This document shows positions 15,022 to 22,427 of a stretch of 39,189 bases of DNA, piece by piece. The stretch comes from CAYFUF01 sp964346245 (lineage in GTDB: Bacteria > Bacillota > Clostridia > Tissierellales > Peptoniphilaceae). Made by a program: the position numbers and the translations under genes. The DNA lies in contig CAYFUF010000014.1 of assembly GCA_964346245.1 (NCBI GenBank), positions 1 through 39,189 on the forward strand. Reading direction: 5' to 3'. Position 1 is the stretch's first letter, and each line of letters opens with the position of its first letter. A model generated the notes under the pieces. The model worked only from the letters and a program-made list of their open reading frames with translations. It had not been told where the DNA came from and ran no database searches.

Positions 15022-15837
15022 ATGTTATTAGAAATCGACAACCTATACGGTGGTTACGGGTCCGGGGACATCGTCAAGGGCGTATCCGCCTTCGCCGATG
15101 CGGGCGAAATCCTCTGCCTAGTGGGCCCAAACGGCTGTGGTAAAACCACCCTATTTCGGCTCATCCTGGGTTCGATCGAAGCCTCTCAAGGGACCATCAT
15201 GATCGATGGCAAACCGACCAAGGACATGACGTCCAAGGAGTTAGCCCAGCTGATTGCCTACATTCCCCAATACCACAGGCCTATCTATGACTACACGGTC
15301 TTGGACGTGGTCGTTATGGGGCGGGCGGCCCACCTATCGGCTTTCGAAACGCCTAAAGCGGTAGACAGGGAAGTTGCTTTCGCCGCCTTGAAACGGATCA
15401 ACGCCCTCCACTTGGCCAATAAAAAGTACACTACCCTCAGTGGTGGACAGCGGCAGATGGTGCTCATTGCTAGGGCAATCTGCCAGTCGGCTAAAATCTT
15501 CGTCATGGACGAGCCCGCTGCCAACCTGGACTACGCCAACCACCAACTTTTAATGGAGATGATTGTCCAGCTAGCTGAGGAAGGGTTTTGCATCGTCATG
15601 TCGACCCACTCGCCGGAACATCCAGCGTCCATCGCCAGCAAAGTTTTGATGATGAAGGAGGGAAGGGTGTCCGCTTTCGGTCACCCGGACGATGTCATTA
15701 GCTCAGAAAACCTCGAAGCTGTCTACGGCATTGAGATGGACATTGCCGTCTTCCACGACCGCTACGGTATGAAAAGGACGATTTGCCTGCCCGTCAAAGA
15801 TCCGAATAGACAGCTGGATGTCGAAGAGCTAAGCTAA
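15022..15837 (+). CDS. ABC transporter ATP-binding protein (FepC/BtuD-like)
   Basis: The cytoplasmic ATPase of the importer, 271 aa. Walker A GPNGCGKTT is near residue 35, signature LSGGQRQMV near 138, Walker B KIFVMDEPAANLD near 157, and the switch His is in MSTHSPEH. AAGGAG lies in the end of the permease gene. It forms one operon with the permease and probably the methyltransferase 81 bp downstream. Confidence 0.94.
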   Translation: MLLEIDNLYGGYGSGDIVKGVSAFADAGEILCLVGPNGCGKTTLFRLILGSIEASQGTIMIDGKPTKDMTSKELAQLIAYIPQYHRPIYDYTVLDVVVMGRAAHLSAFETPKAVDREVAFAALKRINALHLANKKYTTLSGGQRQMVLIARAICQSAKIFVMDEPAANLDYANHQLLMEMIVQLAEEGFCIVMSTHSPEHPASIASKVLMMKEGRVSAFGHPDDVISSENLEAVYGIEMDIAVFHDRYGMKRTICLPVKDPNRQLDVEELS

Positions 15838-15918
15838 TTGTTTTAGAAAACAACTTGATGCATCCATCTTACTGGAAAGCGATTACCTTGTCAAGAATAC
15901 TGCAGATAGGAGACCAAT

Positions 15919-16899
15919 TTGTTGAATAGAGAAGACCATAACGTGAAGAATCTAGCTTCAGACATGCCGGCAAGCGCCCAAATGACAGGGCTTGCCCAAG
16001 GATACTTGCCCACCAATAACCGTCAAGCCCTAGACTACTACATCAGCATGCTGGCGGACCAAACCACCACCCTTCCCGACCTATCGGTGAAGAAGTGGAA
16101 CAAGCGGGCGGAGGCCTGGAAGAAGAAAGATGCTAAGGAGGGCGACAAGAACCTCAGGGTCGACCACGCTCTGGACCTGCTGATGGAGAAGAATATTTTG
16201 CACCCTGAGGCAAAGGTCGTCGACATCGGCTGCGGCCCAGCGAAGTTTGTTGCAGCCTTCTCAGAGAAGACGGGCCATGTTCTGGGCATCGACCTATCCG
16301 ATAAAATGATTGAGCACGGTAAGATCTACCTGAAGGAACAGGGCATCACCAATGCGGACTTAAAGATTGCTGATTTCACCAAGCTAGATATCGACGAGGA
16401 GGGCTATAGAGGCGCCTTCGATTTGGCCTTCAGCTCGATGACACCCGCCATTCAAGACATAAAAGGATTATGGAAAATGATGAAGATGTCTCGCGCCTAC
16501 TGCTGCAATGTGACTCATGTGGGGCACGAGAATAGTCTGCAAACCCAGATCATGGCTGACCTCTTCCAGCGCCCAGTACCCGCTCGCTGGTCAGGCCGGT
16601 GGTTCTACGCCCTCTTCAATATTCTCTTCCTGCTGGGTTACAGCCCCGAAACCAGCTTCAGCACCCGCCACAGAGAAGAGTGGATTGAGCCAAGCGAGGA
16701 TTACGCTAAGCTTTTTATGGACCAGATGTTAAGAGAAGAGGACCACAGCAACGAAATCAAGAAAAAGATCGTAGGCTGGATGGAGGATAATGCCAACGAC
16801 GATGGCCTCCTCCTCGAAGTGCGTGACACCACTTACGGCACCACCCTTTGGGATGTCCGCAAGCGGGTTGACCGCCCAGAGTATAAAAAGATGATGTAA
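15919..16899 (+). CDS. Class I SAM-dependent methyltransferase linked to the ABC importer
   Basis: A protein of 326 aa with a Rossmann-type SAM-binding domain. The glycine-rich motif VVDIGCGPAKF is near residue 100, the acidic loop GIDLSDKM near 122 and a post-II FDLAFSSMTPA segment near 172. About 70 residues precede the core fold, and the C-terminal 110 residues are rich in charged and aromatic residues. The substrate is unknown. Its place right after an iron/corrinoid-type ABC importer suggests modification of the imported ligand or its chelator; this is inference. There is no ATG near the start: two consecutive TTG codons at 15919 and 15922 follow AGGAG. Confidence 0.8.
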   Translation: MLNREDHNVKNLASDMPASAQMTGLAQGYLPTNNRQALDYYISMLADQTTTLPDLSVKKWNKRAEAWKKKDAKEGDKNLRVDHALDLLMEKNILHPEAKVVDIGCGPAKFVAAFSEKTGHVLGIDLSDKMIEHGKIYLKEQGITNADLKIADFTKLDIDEEGYRGAFDLAFSSMTPAIQDIKGLWKMMKMSRAYCCNVTHVGHENSLQTQIMADLFQRPVPARWSGRWFYALFNILFLLGYSPETSFSTRHREEWIEPSEDYAKLFMDQMLREEDHSNEIKKKIVGWMEDNANDDGLLLEVRDTTYGTTLWDVRKRVDRPEYKKMM

Positions 16900-16904
16900 G
16901 CATT

Positions 16905-16941
16905 AAAAAAGAAATGAGCTGACCAGCTCATCTCTTTTTTT
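16905..16941. terminator. Bidirectional terminator between convergent genes
   Basis: AAAAAAGAAATGAGCT pairs with AGCTCATCTCTTTTTT around a 4-base loop. A and T runs on the two sides let it end both the methyltransferase (+) and the small gene at 16940-17239 (-). Confidence 0.85.
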
Positions 16942-17239
16942 ACTCAAAATCTTTTATATCTTCGGCTGCCGTCGTCGTGAAGAAGAAGGGCGGCTCTTGG
17001 TAAGCCTTCTCGAAAATCTCCTCTTCCTTTCTCTTCAGCTCATCGGCAAGCTCAACATTATCTGGTTCTGCCTCGCTTGCTTTTTTCAAGGCGTTTATCA
17101 TTTCCATATCTTCAGGGTCCACGTGGAAGCCCGCTAGCAAATCGTCATATTTGACCACCAGGGCCTTCTTCACAAAACGGTAGCTGGACAAGGGATAGGA
17201 CTTATAGTTCATCTTGAATTCAAGAATCTTTTGATACAT
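16940..17239 (-). CDS. Hypothetical small protein, 99 aa
   Basis: I do not recognise a family. The product is soluble and acidic, with a Tyr/Lys-rich N-terminus (MYQKILEFKMNYKSYPLSS). The middle is predicted helical and Glu/Lys-rich (SEAEPDNVELADELKRKEE), and the end contains PPFFFTTTAAED. No signal peptide or membrane segment is seen. The ATG at 17239 has GGGGGTG just upstream; the longer frame begins with GTG at 17254. A good binding site, a proper terminator and low overlap with other frames support a real gene. It stands alone on the minus strand. Confidence 0.6.
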   Translation of the reverse strand: MYQKILEFKMNYKSYPLSSYRFVKKALVVKYDDLLAGFHVDPEDMEMINALKKASEAEPDNVELADELKRKEEEIFEKAYQEPPFFFTTTAAEDIKDFE

Positions 17240-17336
17240 ACATTGCACCCCCACATATCGAATTTCGTCTATCTATAGTATAGCCTGTATCGGGGGACAG
17301 GGGAGAAGATACTTATCTTTTCTCAGCCAATTTCAC

Positions 17337-18110
17337 CTATTTATCTTCCGAATGATACAAGTCCTCGTAGGCCTGCCTTGTAGAGAGGATAAAACCGCCC
17401 ATATGGTCAAGGGACATAGGCTTGTGGTCCAAATTGAGGAAGATGAGGTCCAATTCTTGGGCCATCAAAAAGTAAGGCGCATAATCCCATGGCCCACTGA
17501 GGTAGTTAAGATAGATGCCAAAGCGGCCATCGACCACGCGGGCGCCATCCAAACCGCAGGTGCCCACCGTTCGGGTAGCGAAGGAGCCGCGGACCAAGCG
17601 GCCAAAGAGGTCTTCATTGAAGATGAACATGCGGCGGACATCCACGGAGCTGATGACCTCGTGGAGCGGCAGATTCTTTGGCGTAGCTAGGGGCTCGCCA
17701 TCGAGAAAGACGCCTTTTCCTGCCATCGCATGGTAGAGCTTGTCCCGCCTGATTTCGTATATATAGGAGAGGAGGGGCTTTCCATCATGGAAGTAGGCAA
17801 CCAAGGTACAGAATTGGTCCCCCTGCTTGACGAAGTTGGTGGTGCCATCGATGGGGTCGATTACCCACAAGTCCTTCTTATCATAGATTTTATCTTTGAC
17901 ATAGGTTTCCTCGCCCAAGATGTTGTGGTCGGGGAATTTTTCAAGGATTGCCTGGGTCAGGTAGTCCTCTAAGCCCTTATCCACCGCAGTCACCAGGTCT
18001 CTGGGATTGCTCTTTTCTTGGACTTCTCCTATGTCGGTTACTTCCAGGAAGTGGGGGATGGTTCGCAGAATGTCTTGCATCCAAACATCGATACTAGCTA
18101 GGTCTTTCAC
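17337..18110 (-). CDS. Inositol monophosphatase family protein
   Basis: A Mg-dependent phosphatase of the IMPase/FBPase superfamily, 257 aa. Metal-site motifs are ILGEE near residue 60, the central DPIDGTTNF near 84 and GPWDYAP near 195. Substrates in this family include inositol phosphates, 3'-phosphoadenosine phosphate and sugar phosphates; the exact one is not clear. The GTG at 18110 is preferred because GAGGAGG stands just before it; the longer TTG-started frame (18155) has no binding site. It is 87 bp downstream of the pyridoxal-kinase-like gene on the same strand, possibly one transcript. Confidence 0.88.
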   Translation of the reverse strand: MKDLASIDVWMQDILRTIPHFLEVTDIGEVQEKSNPRDLVTAVDKGLEDYLTQAILEKFPDHNILGEETYVKDKIYDKKDLWVIDPIDGTTNFVKQGDQFCTLVAYFHDGKPLLSYIYEIRRDKLYHAMAGKGVFLDGEPLATPKNLPLHEVISSVDVRRMFIFNEDLFGRLVRGSFATRTVGTCGLDGARVVDGRFGIYLNYLSGPWDYAPYFLMAQELDLIFLNLDHKPMSLDHMGGFILSTRQAYEDLYHSEDK

Positions 18111-18197
18111 AGTTTCCTCCTCAGTGTGGTGGTCTTGTCTAGAAATATAAATCAACTCTTATGCTGAAGAAAGTTGCCCTTCCCTTCAGCATCCAGC

Positions 18198-19067
18198 CTA
18201 AGCCTTCTGGCAAAATTCAACGACCTTGCCCAGCAGGGGCTCGAAGTTCACGCCTCTTTCCTGGAAGCCTGGTTGGCTGGTGGATAGTTCGATGGCATCG
18301 TACACGAAGTGCCCAGCGAAAGACACCGAATCAGCCAAAGAATGTCCGCTGAAGAGGCCCGCGACCACGCAGGATGCGAAGAGGTCGCCCGTTCCGTGCA
18401 GAGACTTCTCATGTAGCGGATTGGCCAACTCTTGGTAAGCGAAGTTGTTGCCCTTGATCGCATTGACAACATTCTCTCCTCGGTTGATGCCCTTCAAAAC
18501 AACAGCCTTGGCACCGCTCTTTAAAAACTGGTCAAGGATTTCTTCCGCTTGTTCGCTGGTCAGCTCCTGTCCTGGATAGTCGATATCCAGAAGGAGGGAG
18601 GCCTCTGTAATATTTGGTGTCAAGACATCAGCGTAAGGGACCAGCCTCTTCATCTCGTCGCACATTTCCTTAGTATAGGTGGGATAAGCCTTGCCATGGT
18701 CACCCATCACCGGGTCCACCACCTTGAAGGCATCATCCTCGTATTGGAAGTATTTTTCAATAATTGATATTTGCTCCGATGAACCCAAGAATCCGGTATA
18801 GATTCCGGCAACATCAATGCCCAGCTTCTCCCAACTGTCCATATACTCTGGCAAGAATGATGTCGTATCCAAGAGGGCAAAAGGATCCAAGTTCGTCTGA
18901 GCGGAAACTACAGAAGTGGGAATTGGAAGAACATCTACTCCAGCTAAGGAAACCACTGGCATGACCACCGCTAATGAACAATTTCCATATCCACAGATGT
19001 CATGTATAGCGGCCAGTCTGGGAATCAGTCCTTTTTCTAACACGGGTAAAATAAACTCTTTTTGCAT
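18198..19067 (-). CDS. pdxY: Pyridoxal/pyridoxamine kinase (PfkB-like, PdxY type)
   Basis: A 289-aa kinase of the ribokinase/PdxK group that phosphorylates B6 vitamers for salvage. Motifs are the N-terminal AIHDICGYGNCSL, DPVMGDHGKAY near residue 132, LTPNITEASLL near 160 and the anion-hole HGTGDLFAS near 237, where the Asp is the catalytic base. Many Lactobacillales annotate this form as pyridoxamine kinase. The start is supported by AGAAGGG. It is followed by the IMPase-family gene on the same strand. Confidence 0.88.
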   Translation of the reverse strand: MQKEFILPVLEKGLIPRLAAIHDICGYGNCSLAVVMPVVSLAGVDVLPIPTSVVSAQTNLDPFALLDTTSFLPEYMDSWEKLGIDVAGIYTGFLGSSEQISIIEKYFQYEDDAFKVVDPVMGDHGKAYPTYTKEMCDEMKRLVPYADVLTPNITEASLLLDIDYPGQELTSEQAEEILDQFLKSGAKAVVLKGINRGENVVNAIKGNNFAYQELANPLHEKSLHGTGDLFASCVVAGLFSGHSLADSVSFAGHFVYDAIELSTSQPGFQERGVNFEPLLGKVVEFCQKA

Positions 19068-19187
19068 ACCCTTCTCTTTCTAGATCAACCTTAAGGTCAA
19101 TAGGTAATATTTTCCTACTAACAGTAGTAAGAATCCTTTATCTATCATATAGCATGTGGTATAAAAATCAAAATCCAAGCGGCAGCC

Positions 19188-19391
19188 GCTTGCCCTAGTG
19201 AGGGTGGCTTGTTGGCTTCTGGGCTGATGGGCGTCTCCAAGGCATGGCCCTTTTTAGGCACACGGGCCATGAGCGTCCCAAAGCGTCCCAGAAGCATGGC
19301 CCCTATGAGGCACACGGGCCATGAGCGTCCCAAAGCGTCCCAGAAGCATGGCCCACGCCTACTTTTACTGTGGAAATTTCAAAACGATTAA
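19188..19391. repeat. Tandem 52-bp palindromic units, GC-rich (type D)
   Basis: Units start at 19242, 19294 and 19346, exactly 52 bp apart, with a more diverged unit at about 19188. Each full unit is CATGGCCC, a 13-15 base loop, GGGCCATG, then a conserved tail with GCGTCCCAAAGCGTCCC. The first two full units are nearly identical apart from the first half of the loop. The third keeps only the left arm and then passes into the type C array. Confidence 0.85.
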
Positions 19392-19560
19392 TCCAACAGT
19401 AATAATTGTGTCCAAATTACTGTTGGAAAAACATTTCCAGAAATCCTACAGTAATAAATACGCTATTATTACTGTATAAAAGAGTTTTCTAAGAATCCAA
19501 CAGTAATAATAGCAAAAAAGTTACTGTTGGAAACGCTATTTTTCAGATTCAACAGTAATG
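19392..19560. repeat. Tandem 52-bp palindromic units, AT-rich (type C)
   Basis: Units start at 19392, 19444, 19496 and 19548 (partial), exactly 52 bp apart. The structure is a 12-base left arm TCCAACAGTAAT, a 12-base variable loop, a 12-base right arm ATTACTGTTGGA and a 16-base variable spacer. Unit 2 has changed outer arm bases and unit 3 has one changed base in the right arm. It directly continues the type D array, with a 46-bp step between them. Confidence 0.87.
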
Positions 19561-19674
19561 TTCGCAGCGAAGAGGGAGGGCAAGCCCAGCCACTCAAATC
19601 CGTGTGCTTTAGTCCCTAAAAATGGGCATAAGCGCACAGATCGGATAGCATGTCCAGGCTATAGTCACTAATGA

Positions 19675-19777
19675 ACTCCGTTGCCACTTGTAGAAAACTT
19701 CAATTATTGGGTTGTGGTCAAGAATAAAGGCTCTGATAATCTAATAGCAATAGAAATTATACTAGTGCCAACGGAGT
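19675..19777. repeat. 18-bp inverted repeat pair upstream of the XRE gene
   Basis: ACTCCGTTGCCACTTGTA (19675-19692) and TACTAGTGCCAACGGAGT (19760-19777) are inverted copies with two mismatches, 67 bp apart. The right copy ends 6 bp before the ATG of the XRE regulator. It could be a regulator-binding pair or the ends of a tiny mobile remnant. Confidence 0.55.
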
Positions 19778-19783
19778 CTCATC

Positions 19784-20128
19784 ATGGATAAGAGTGCATT
19801 ATACAAACAGATTGGTAGCGAAATTAGAAAAGCAAGAGCCCATAAGGCCTTGACGCAAGAGGAGCTTGCAGAGTTGATTGGCAAATCTCCCCAATACATC
19901 TCCGACTTGGAGCGGGGTGTGGTTGGCTGCTCGGTCAATGCTTTAAGGGATTTATGCAGCGTGCTCGGGCTGTCCAGCGACCAAGTCTTATTTGGCCACC
20001 CCAGCAGCTCGGTAGCTGGTCTTGTCAACTACTTTGGCGACTTGGATGATCAGGAAGCCCACATCGCAAGCAATATCATGTCGGAGATTCTGTCTCTCTA
20101 CAGGGCAGGGAATAAAGATGACGTGTAG
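19784..20128 (+). CDS. XRE-family helix-turn-helix regulator
   Basis: A small DNA-binding protein of 114 aa. The Cro/C1-type HTH spans residues 8-65: IGSEIRKARAHKALTQEELAE, then KSPQYISDLERG as the recognition helix, then SVNALRDLCSVLGLSSDQVL. The C-terminal 45 residues (FGDLDDQEAHIASNIMSEIL) are probably a dimerisation helix. No strong binding site precedes the ATG, only an 18-bp inverted-repeat arm, which may be its own operator. Its target is unknown; the palindrome array 220 bp upstream is a candidate worth testing. Confidence 0.85.
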   Translation: MDKSALYKQIGSEIRKARAHKALTQEELAELIGKSPQYISDLERGVVGCSVNALRDLCSVLGLSSDQVLFGHPSSSVAGLVNYFGDLDDQEAHIASNIMSEILSLYRAGNKDDV

Positions 20129-20194
20129 GAAATCATTAAAAGTAGGTGAAAAGCGCCCACCTGTTATAATGGGAACAGATTATAGGAGGTGGAT

Positions 20195-20695
20195 ATGTAT
20201 TCTTTATTCTTTGAGCAAAAGATTTTCAAGATTGTTGACGATTACCCCATCACCGATGAGGGAGGCAATGAAGTCTACCGGGTCAAGCAACAGTTCAAGA
20301 TGTTTGGCTTTCATATTGATGTCTACTACCCCAACGGAGCGCTCTGTTTTTCCATCGACCGGAAGATAGTTGCCTTCCTGCCCAAGTTTTTTGTTACTTT
20401 CTCCAATGGAGCTCAACTCACGCTGCAAGGTAAATTGTCTTTCTTCGGCCAACGCATAGACGTCGAAGGCGACCAGATTCCCATCAATCTGGAAGGAAAC
20501 TTCCTCAACTACAACTTTGATATCTACGCTGGCGGCGGCCTCATCGGCCAAGTCCACCAAGCCTTCTCTTTCCGAGACAAGTTCGAGCTACAGATTCATA
20601 ATCCCAGCTACCAGGACCTGGTCGTCGCTTTAGCGATTGCCGTCGACCAAATCAAAGACTCAGCTAGCAAAAGTCGTAGTCGGGATAAGGACTAG
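20195..20695 (+). CDS. LURP-one-related (LOR/YxjI-like, tubby-fold) protein
   Basis: A soluble protein of 166 aa. The opening MYSLFFEQKIFKIVDDYPITDEGG, repeated beta-strand segments and VTFSNGAQLTLQGKLSFFGQRIDVEG match the LOR/tubby-like beta-barrel family seen in B. subtilis YxjI. Function in bacteria is unknown; the fold suggests membrane-phospholipid binding. ATG 20195 follows AGGAGG at ideal spacing, and a TATAAT lies at 20165-20170. A terminator follows. Confidence 0.85.
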   Translation: MYSLFFEQKIFKIVDDYPITDEGGNEVYRVKQQFKMFGFHIDVYYPNGALCFSIDRKIVAFLPKFFVTFSNGAQLTLQGKLSFFGQRIDVEGDQIPINLEGNFLNYNFDIYAGGGLIGQVHQAFSFRDKFELQIHNPSYQDLVVALAIAVDQIKDSASKSRSRDKD

Positions 20696-20747
20696 TTTTC
20701 TGTCCACTTCAAGGAGAGGGTTCGCAAAACATCCTAATCAATAGATA

Positions 20748-20777
20748 AAGGGCCAGGCTTCCATGCCTGGCCCTTAT
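20748..20777. terminator. Bidirectional terminator
   Basis: GGGCCAGGC (20750-20758) pairs with GCCTGGCCC (20765-20773) with a 6-base loop, followed by TTATT on the + side and preceded by an A-rich flank. It separates the LOR gene from the convergent SPFH gene. Confidence 0.85.
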
Positions 20778-20788
20778 TCATTCAAGTA

Positions 20789-22147
20789 TTATTCGTTGGT
20801 TTCATCATCAGCAGGAGGCGCTTGCTCTGGAGCATCTTGCTGTGGAGTAGGTTTGCTCTGGTCGTGGCCGCACTCTGGGCAGAACTTGGCATTGGCTGGA
20901 ACCGTTGCGCCGCAGTTGGTGCAAGCGTTGGTCTTTGGCTCTGGCTTCTTTGTGCCGCAGTTGGTGCAGAATTTGCCCGTGTTTTCGGTGCCACACTCTG
21001 GACAGAACCAGGCAGCCGAACCGCCGACATCTTCGACGTTAATCTCTCTACCGTCGTTTTTCAGCTGCTGTGCTTGTTGCTCAGCTTGTTGTTGGGCCTG
21101 CTGTTGAGCCTGCTGTTGCTGCTGCTGTTGCATCTGTTGATTTTGCATTTGCTGTTGGTTGGATTGGGAGAATTGACCCATTCCGCCACCACCTAAGGTA
21201 CCCATGCCTAGGCCCATACCTAAGAAAGCACCGCCGGCGCCACCTTCGTTAGAACCCGCTGCTTCAATACCTCTAGCAACAGAACCTTGGACGTAACCTT
21301 CTCTGATCGATGGATCGGATAGGGCAGCACCACGGTTTCTCATGCCGATAATCTCTTGAGATTCTTCGGTGTAGGAGATGGAGTTGACGGAGACGGCTTC
21401 AATGACGAAACCTCTCAGGTCGGTCCAGCGCTCATCGAGGATTTCTTGCATGAAGTTAGCCAGTTCCACACCCTTAGATTGAATGAAGGAAACGCGCTCG
21501 CCTTCTGCCGAATATTGGTTAAGTGCTGCTTGGAAAGCCGTTAAGAATTCACCTCGGTACTGCTCGTTGACATCATTGATGAGGATTGGGCTATCCATGC
21601 TACGATCGCCAACTTCAATGTAGAACTTGATTGGGTCGACAACACGGATGGAGTAGGTACCGAATGAGCGTAGGAAGAGCTCAGCATTGTAGAAGCTATC
21701 GAAGTAGGCAACTGGATTTGGTGTGCCATACTTGATGCCACGAATCTCTTGCAAGTTAACGAAGACAACCTTTTGCTTTAAAGGCGTGCTTCCCGAATAG
21801 CGGAAACGGTTAAAGGTTTCCTTAATGGTGCCGCCTAGTTGACCGTTCATCAAAGAAGGAAGCGATGAGTTGTCAACCGTGTAGTAGCCAGGTTCAGCAG
21901 TGTAATCAACGATCTTTCCACCGTCGACAAGCATCATAAATTGACCCTCTTGCACATGAATTTGGGAACCGTTCGAAATCGTATCAACGGTACCTTTCGT
22001 GTTGCTGTTTCTTGGGTCGTTAGGACGTACACGTACGCCAGGGGCCATGATGGTTTCCGGGGTCATCCGATCCGATTCAATTACCTCTAACCACTGATCA
22101 CTGAGACCGCCACCAATTGCGCCAGCTAAAGATTTAATTAAGCCCAT
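20789..22147 (-). CDS. SPFH-domain protein with C-terminal zinc ribbons (YdjI-like)
   Basis: A 452-aa protein of the family often labelled 'virion core protein' (B. subtilis YdjI-like). Residues about 1-290 are an SPFH/band-7-like domain. A Gly/Met-rich stretch and a Gln-rich run (about 330-375) follow, then zinc-ribbon pairs CPECG/CTNCG and CTNCG/CPECG (about 388-440) and a Pro/Asp-rich tail. No TM segment is evident; an N-terminal amphipathic association with membranes is likely by family. It diverges from ftsH. SPFH proteins such as HflKC and prohibitins are known partners of FtsH, so a functional link is reasonable, though unproven for this subfamily. Confidence 0.88.
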   Translation of the reverse strand: MGLIKSLAGAIGGGLSDQWLEVIESDRMTPETIMAPGVRVRPNDPRNSNTKGTVDTISNGSQIHVQEGQFMMLVDGGKIVDYTAEPGYYTVDNSSLPSLMNGQLGGTIKETFNRFRYSGSTPLKQKVVFVNLQEIRGIKYGTPNPVAYFDSFYNAELFLRSFGTYSIRVVDPIKFYIEVGDRSMDSPILINDVNEQYRGEFLTAFQAALNQYSAEGERVSFIQSKGVELANFMQEILDERWTDLRGFVIEAVSVNSISYTEESQEIIGMRNRGAALSDPSIREGYVQGSVARGIEAAGSNEGGAGGAFLGMGLGMGTLGGGGMGQFSQSNQQQMQNQQMQQQQQQQAQQQAQQQAEQQAQQLKNDGREINVEDVGGSAAWFCPECGTENTGKFCTNCGTKKPEPKTNACTNCGATVPANAKFCPECGHDQSKPTPQQDAPEQAPPADDETNE

Positions 22148-22427
22148 TCATTTCCTCCTATTAACTAAAATATTTCTGTCTTGCTTTATTATACCCGATT
22201 AAGTCTGAACTTGGGTAATCAATGTAGTAAAGGGCTACATGATAAGTACATAATTTATGTCCATAATAAAGTATAAAACTATTATATTTGATATAATAGA
22301 GAACCTAGCGAAGCTGTTTTCTACAAATCGCTCATTTCTACGATTGTTAGCTCAAGTATAAGCTGAAAATATAGTGAAATTATGATGAAAGAGATAGCGG
22401 AAATAAATTAGACTGTGAGGGGAAAGA
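22148..22427. promoter_or_regulatory. Divergent SPFH/ftsH promoter region
   Basis: 280 bp, very AT-rich. A perfect TATAAT at 22292-22297 (+) lies 130 bp before ftsH, but no good -35 is seen. No CIRCE or CtsR heptad repeat was noticed. Confidence 0.4.

Noticed and set aside
19086..19104. ACCTTAAGGT palindrome before pdxY as a MerR-type operator
   Set aside because: Half-site spacing does not fit MerR-family operators, and no such regulator is near; it may equally be a chance match to the CTTAAGGTCA word of the type A repeat.
20763..21196. Overlapping + strand open frames opposite the SPFH gene
   Set aside because: They are antisense to the Gln-rich and zinc-ribbon coding region; the Leu/Cys-rich products are a by-product of that composition, and there are no binding sites.
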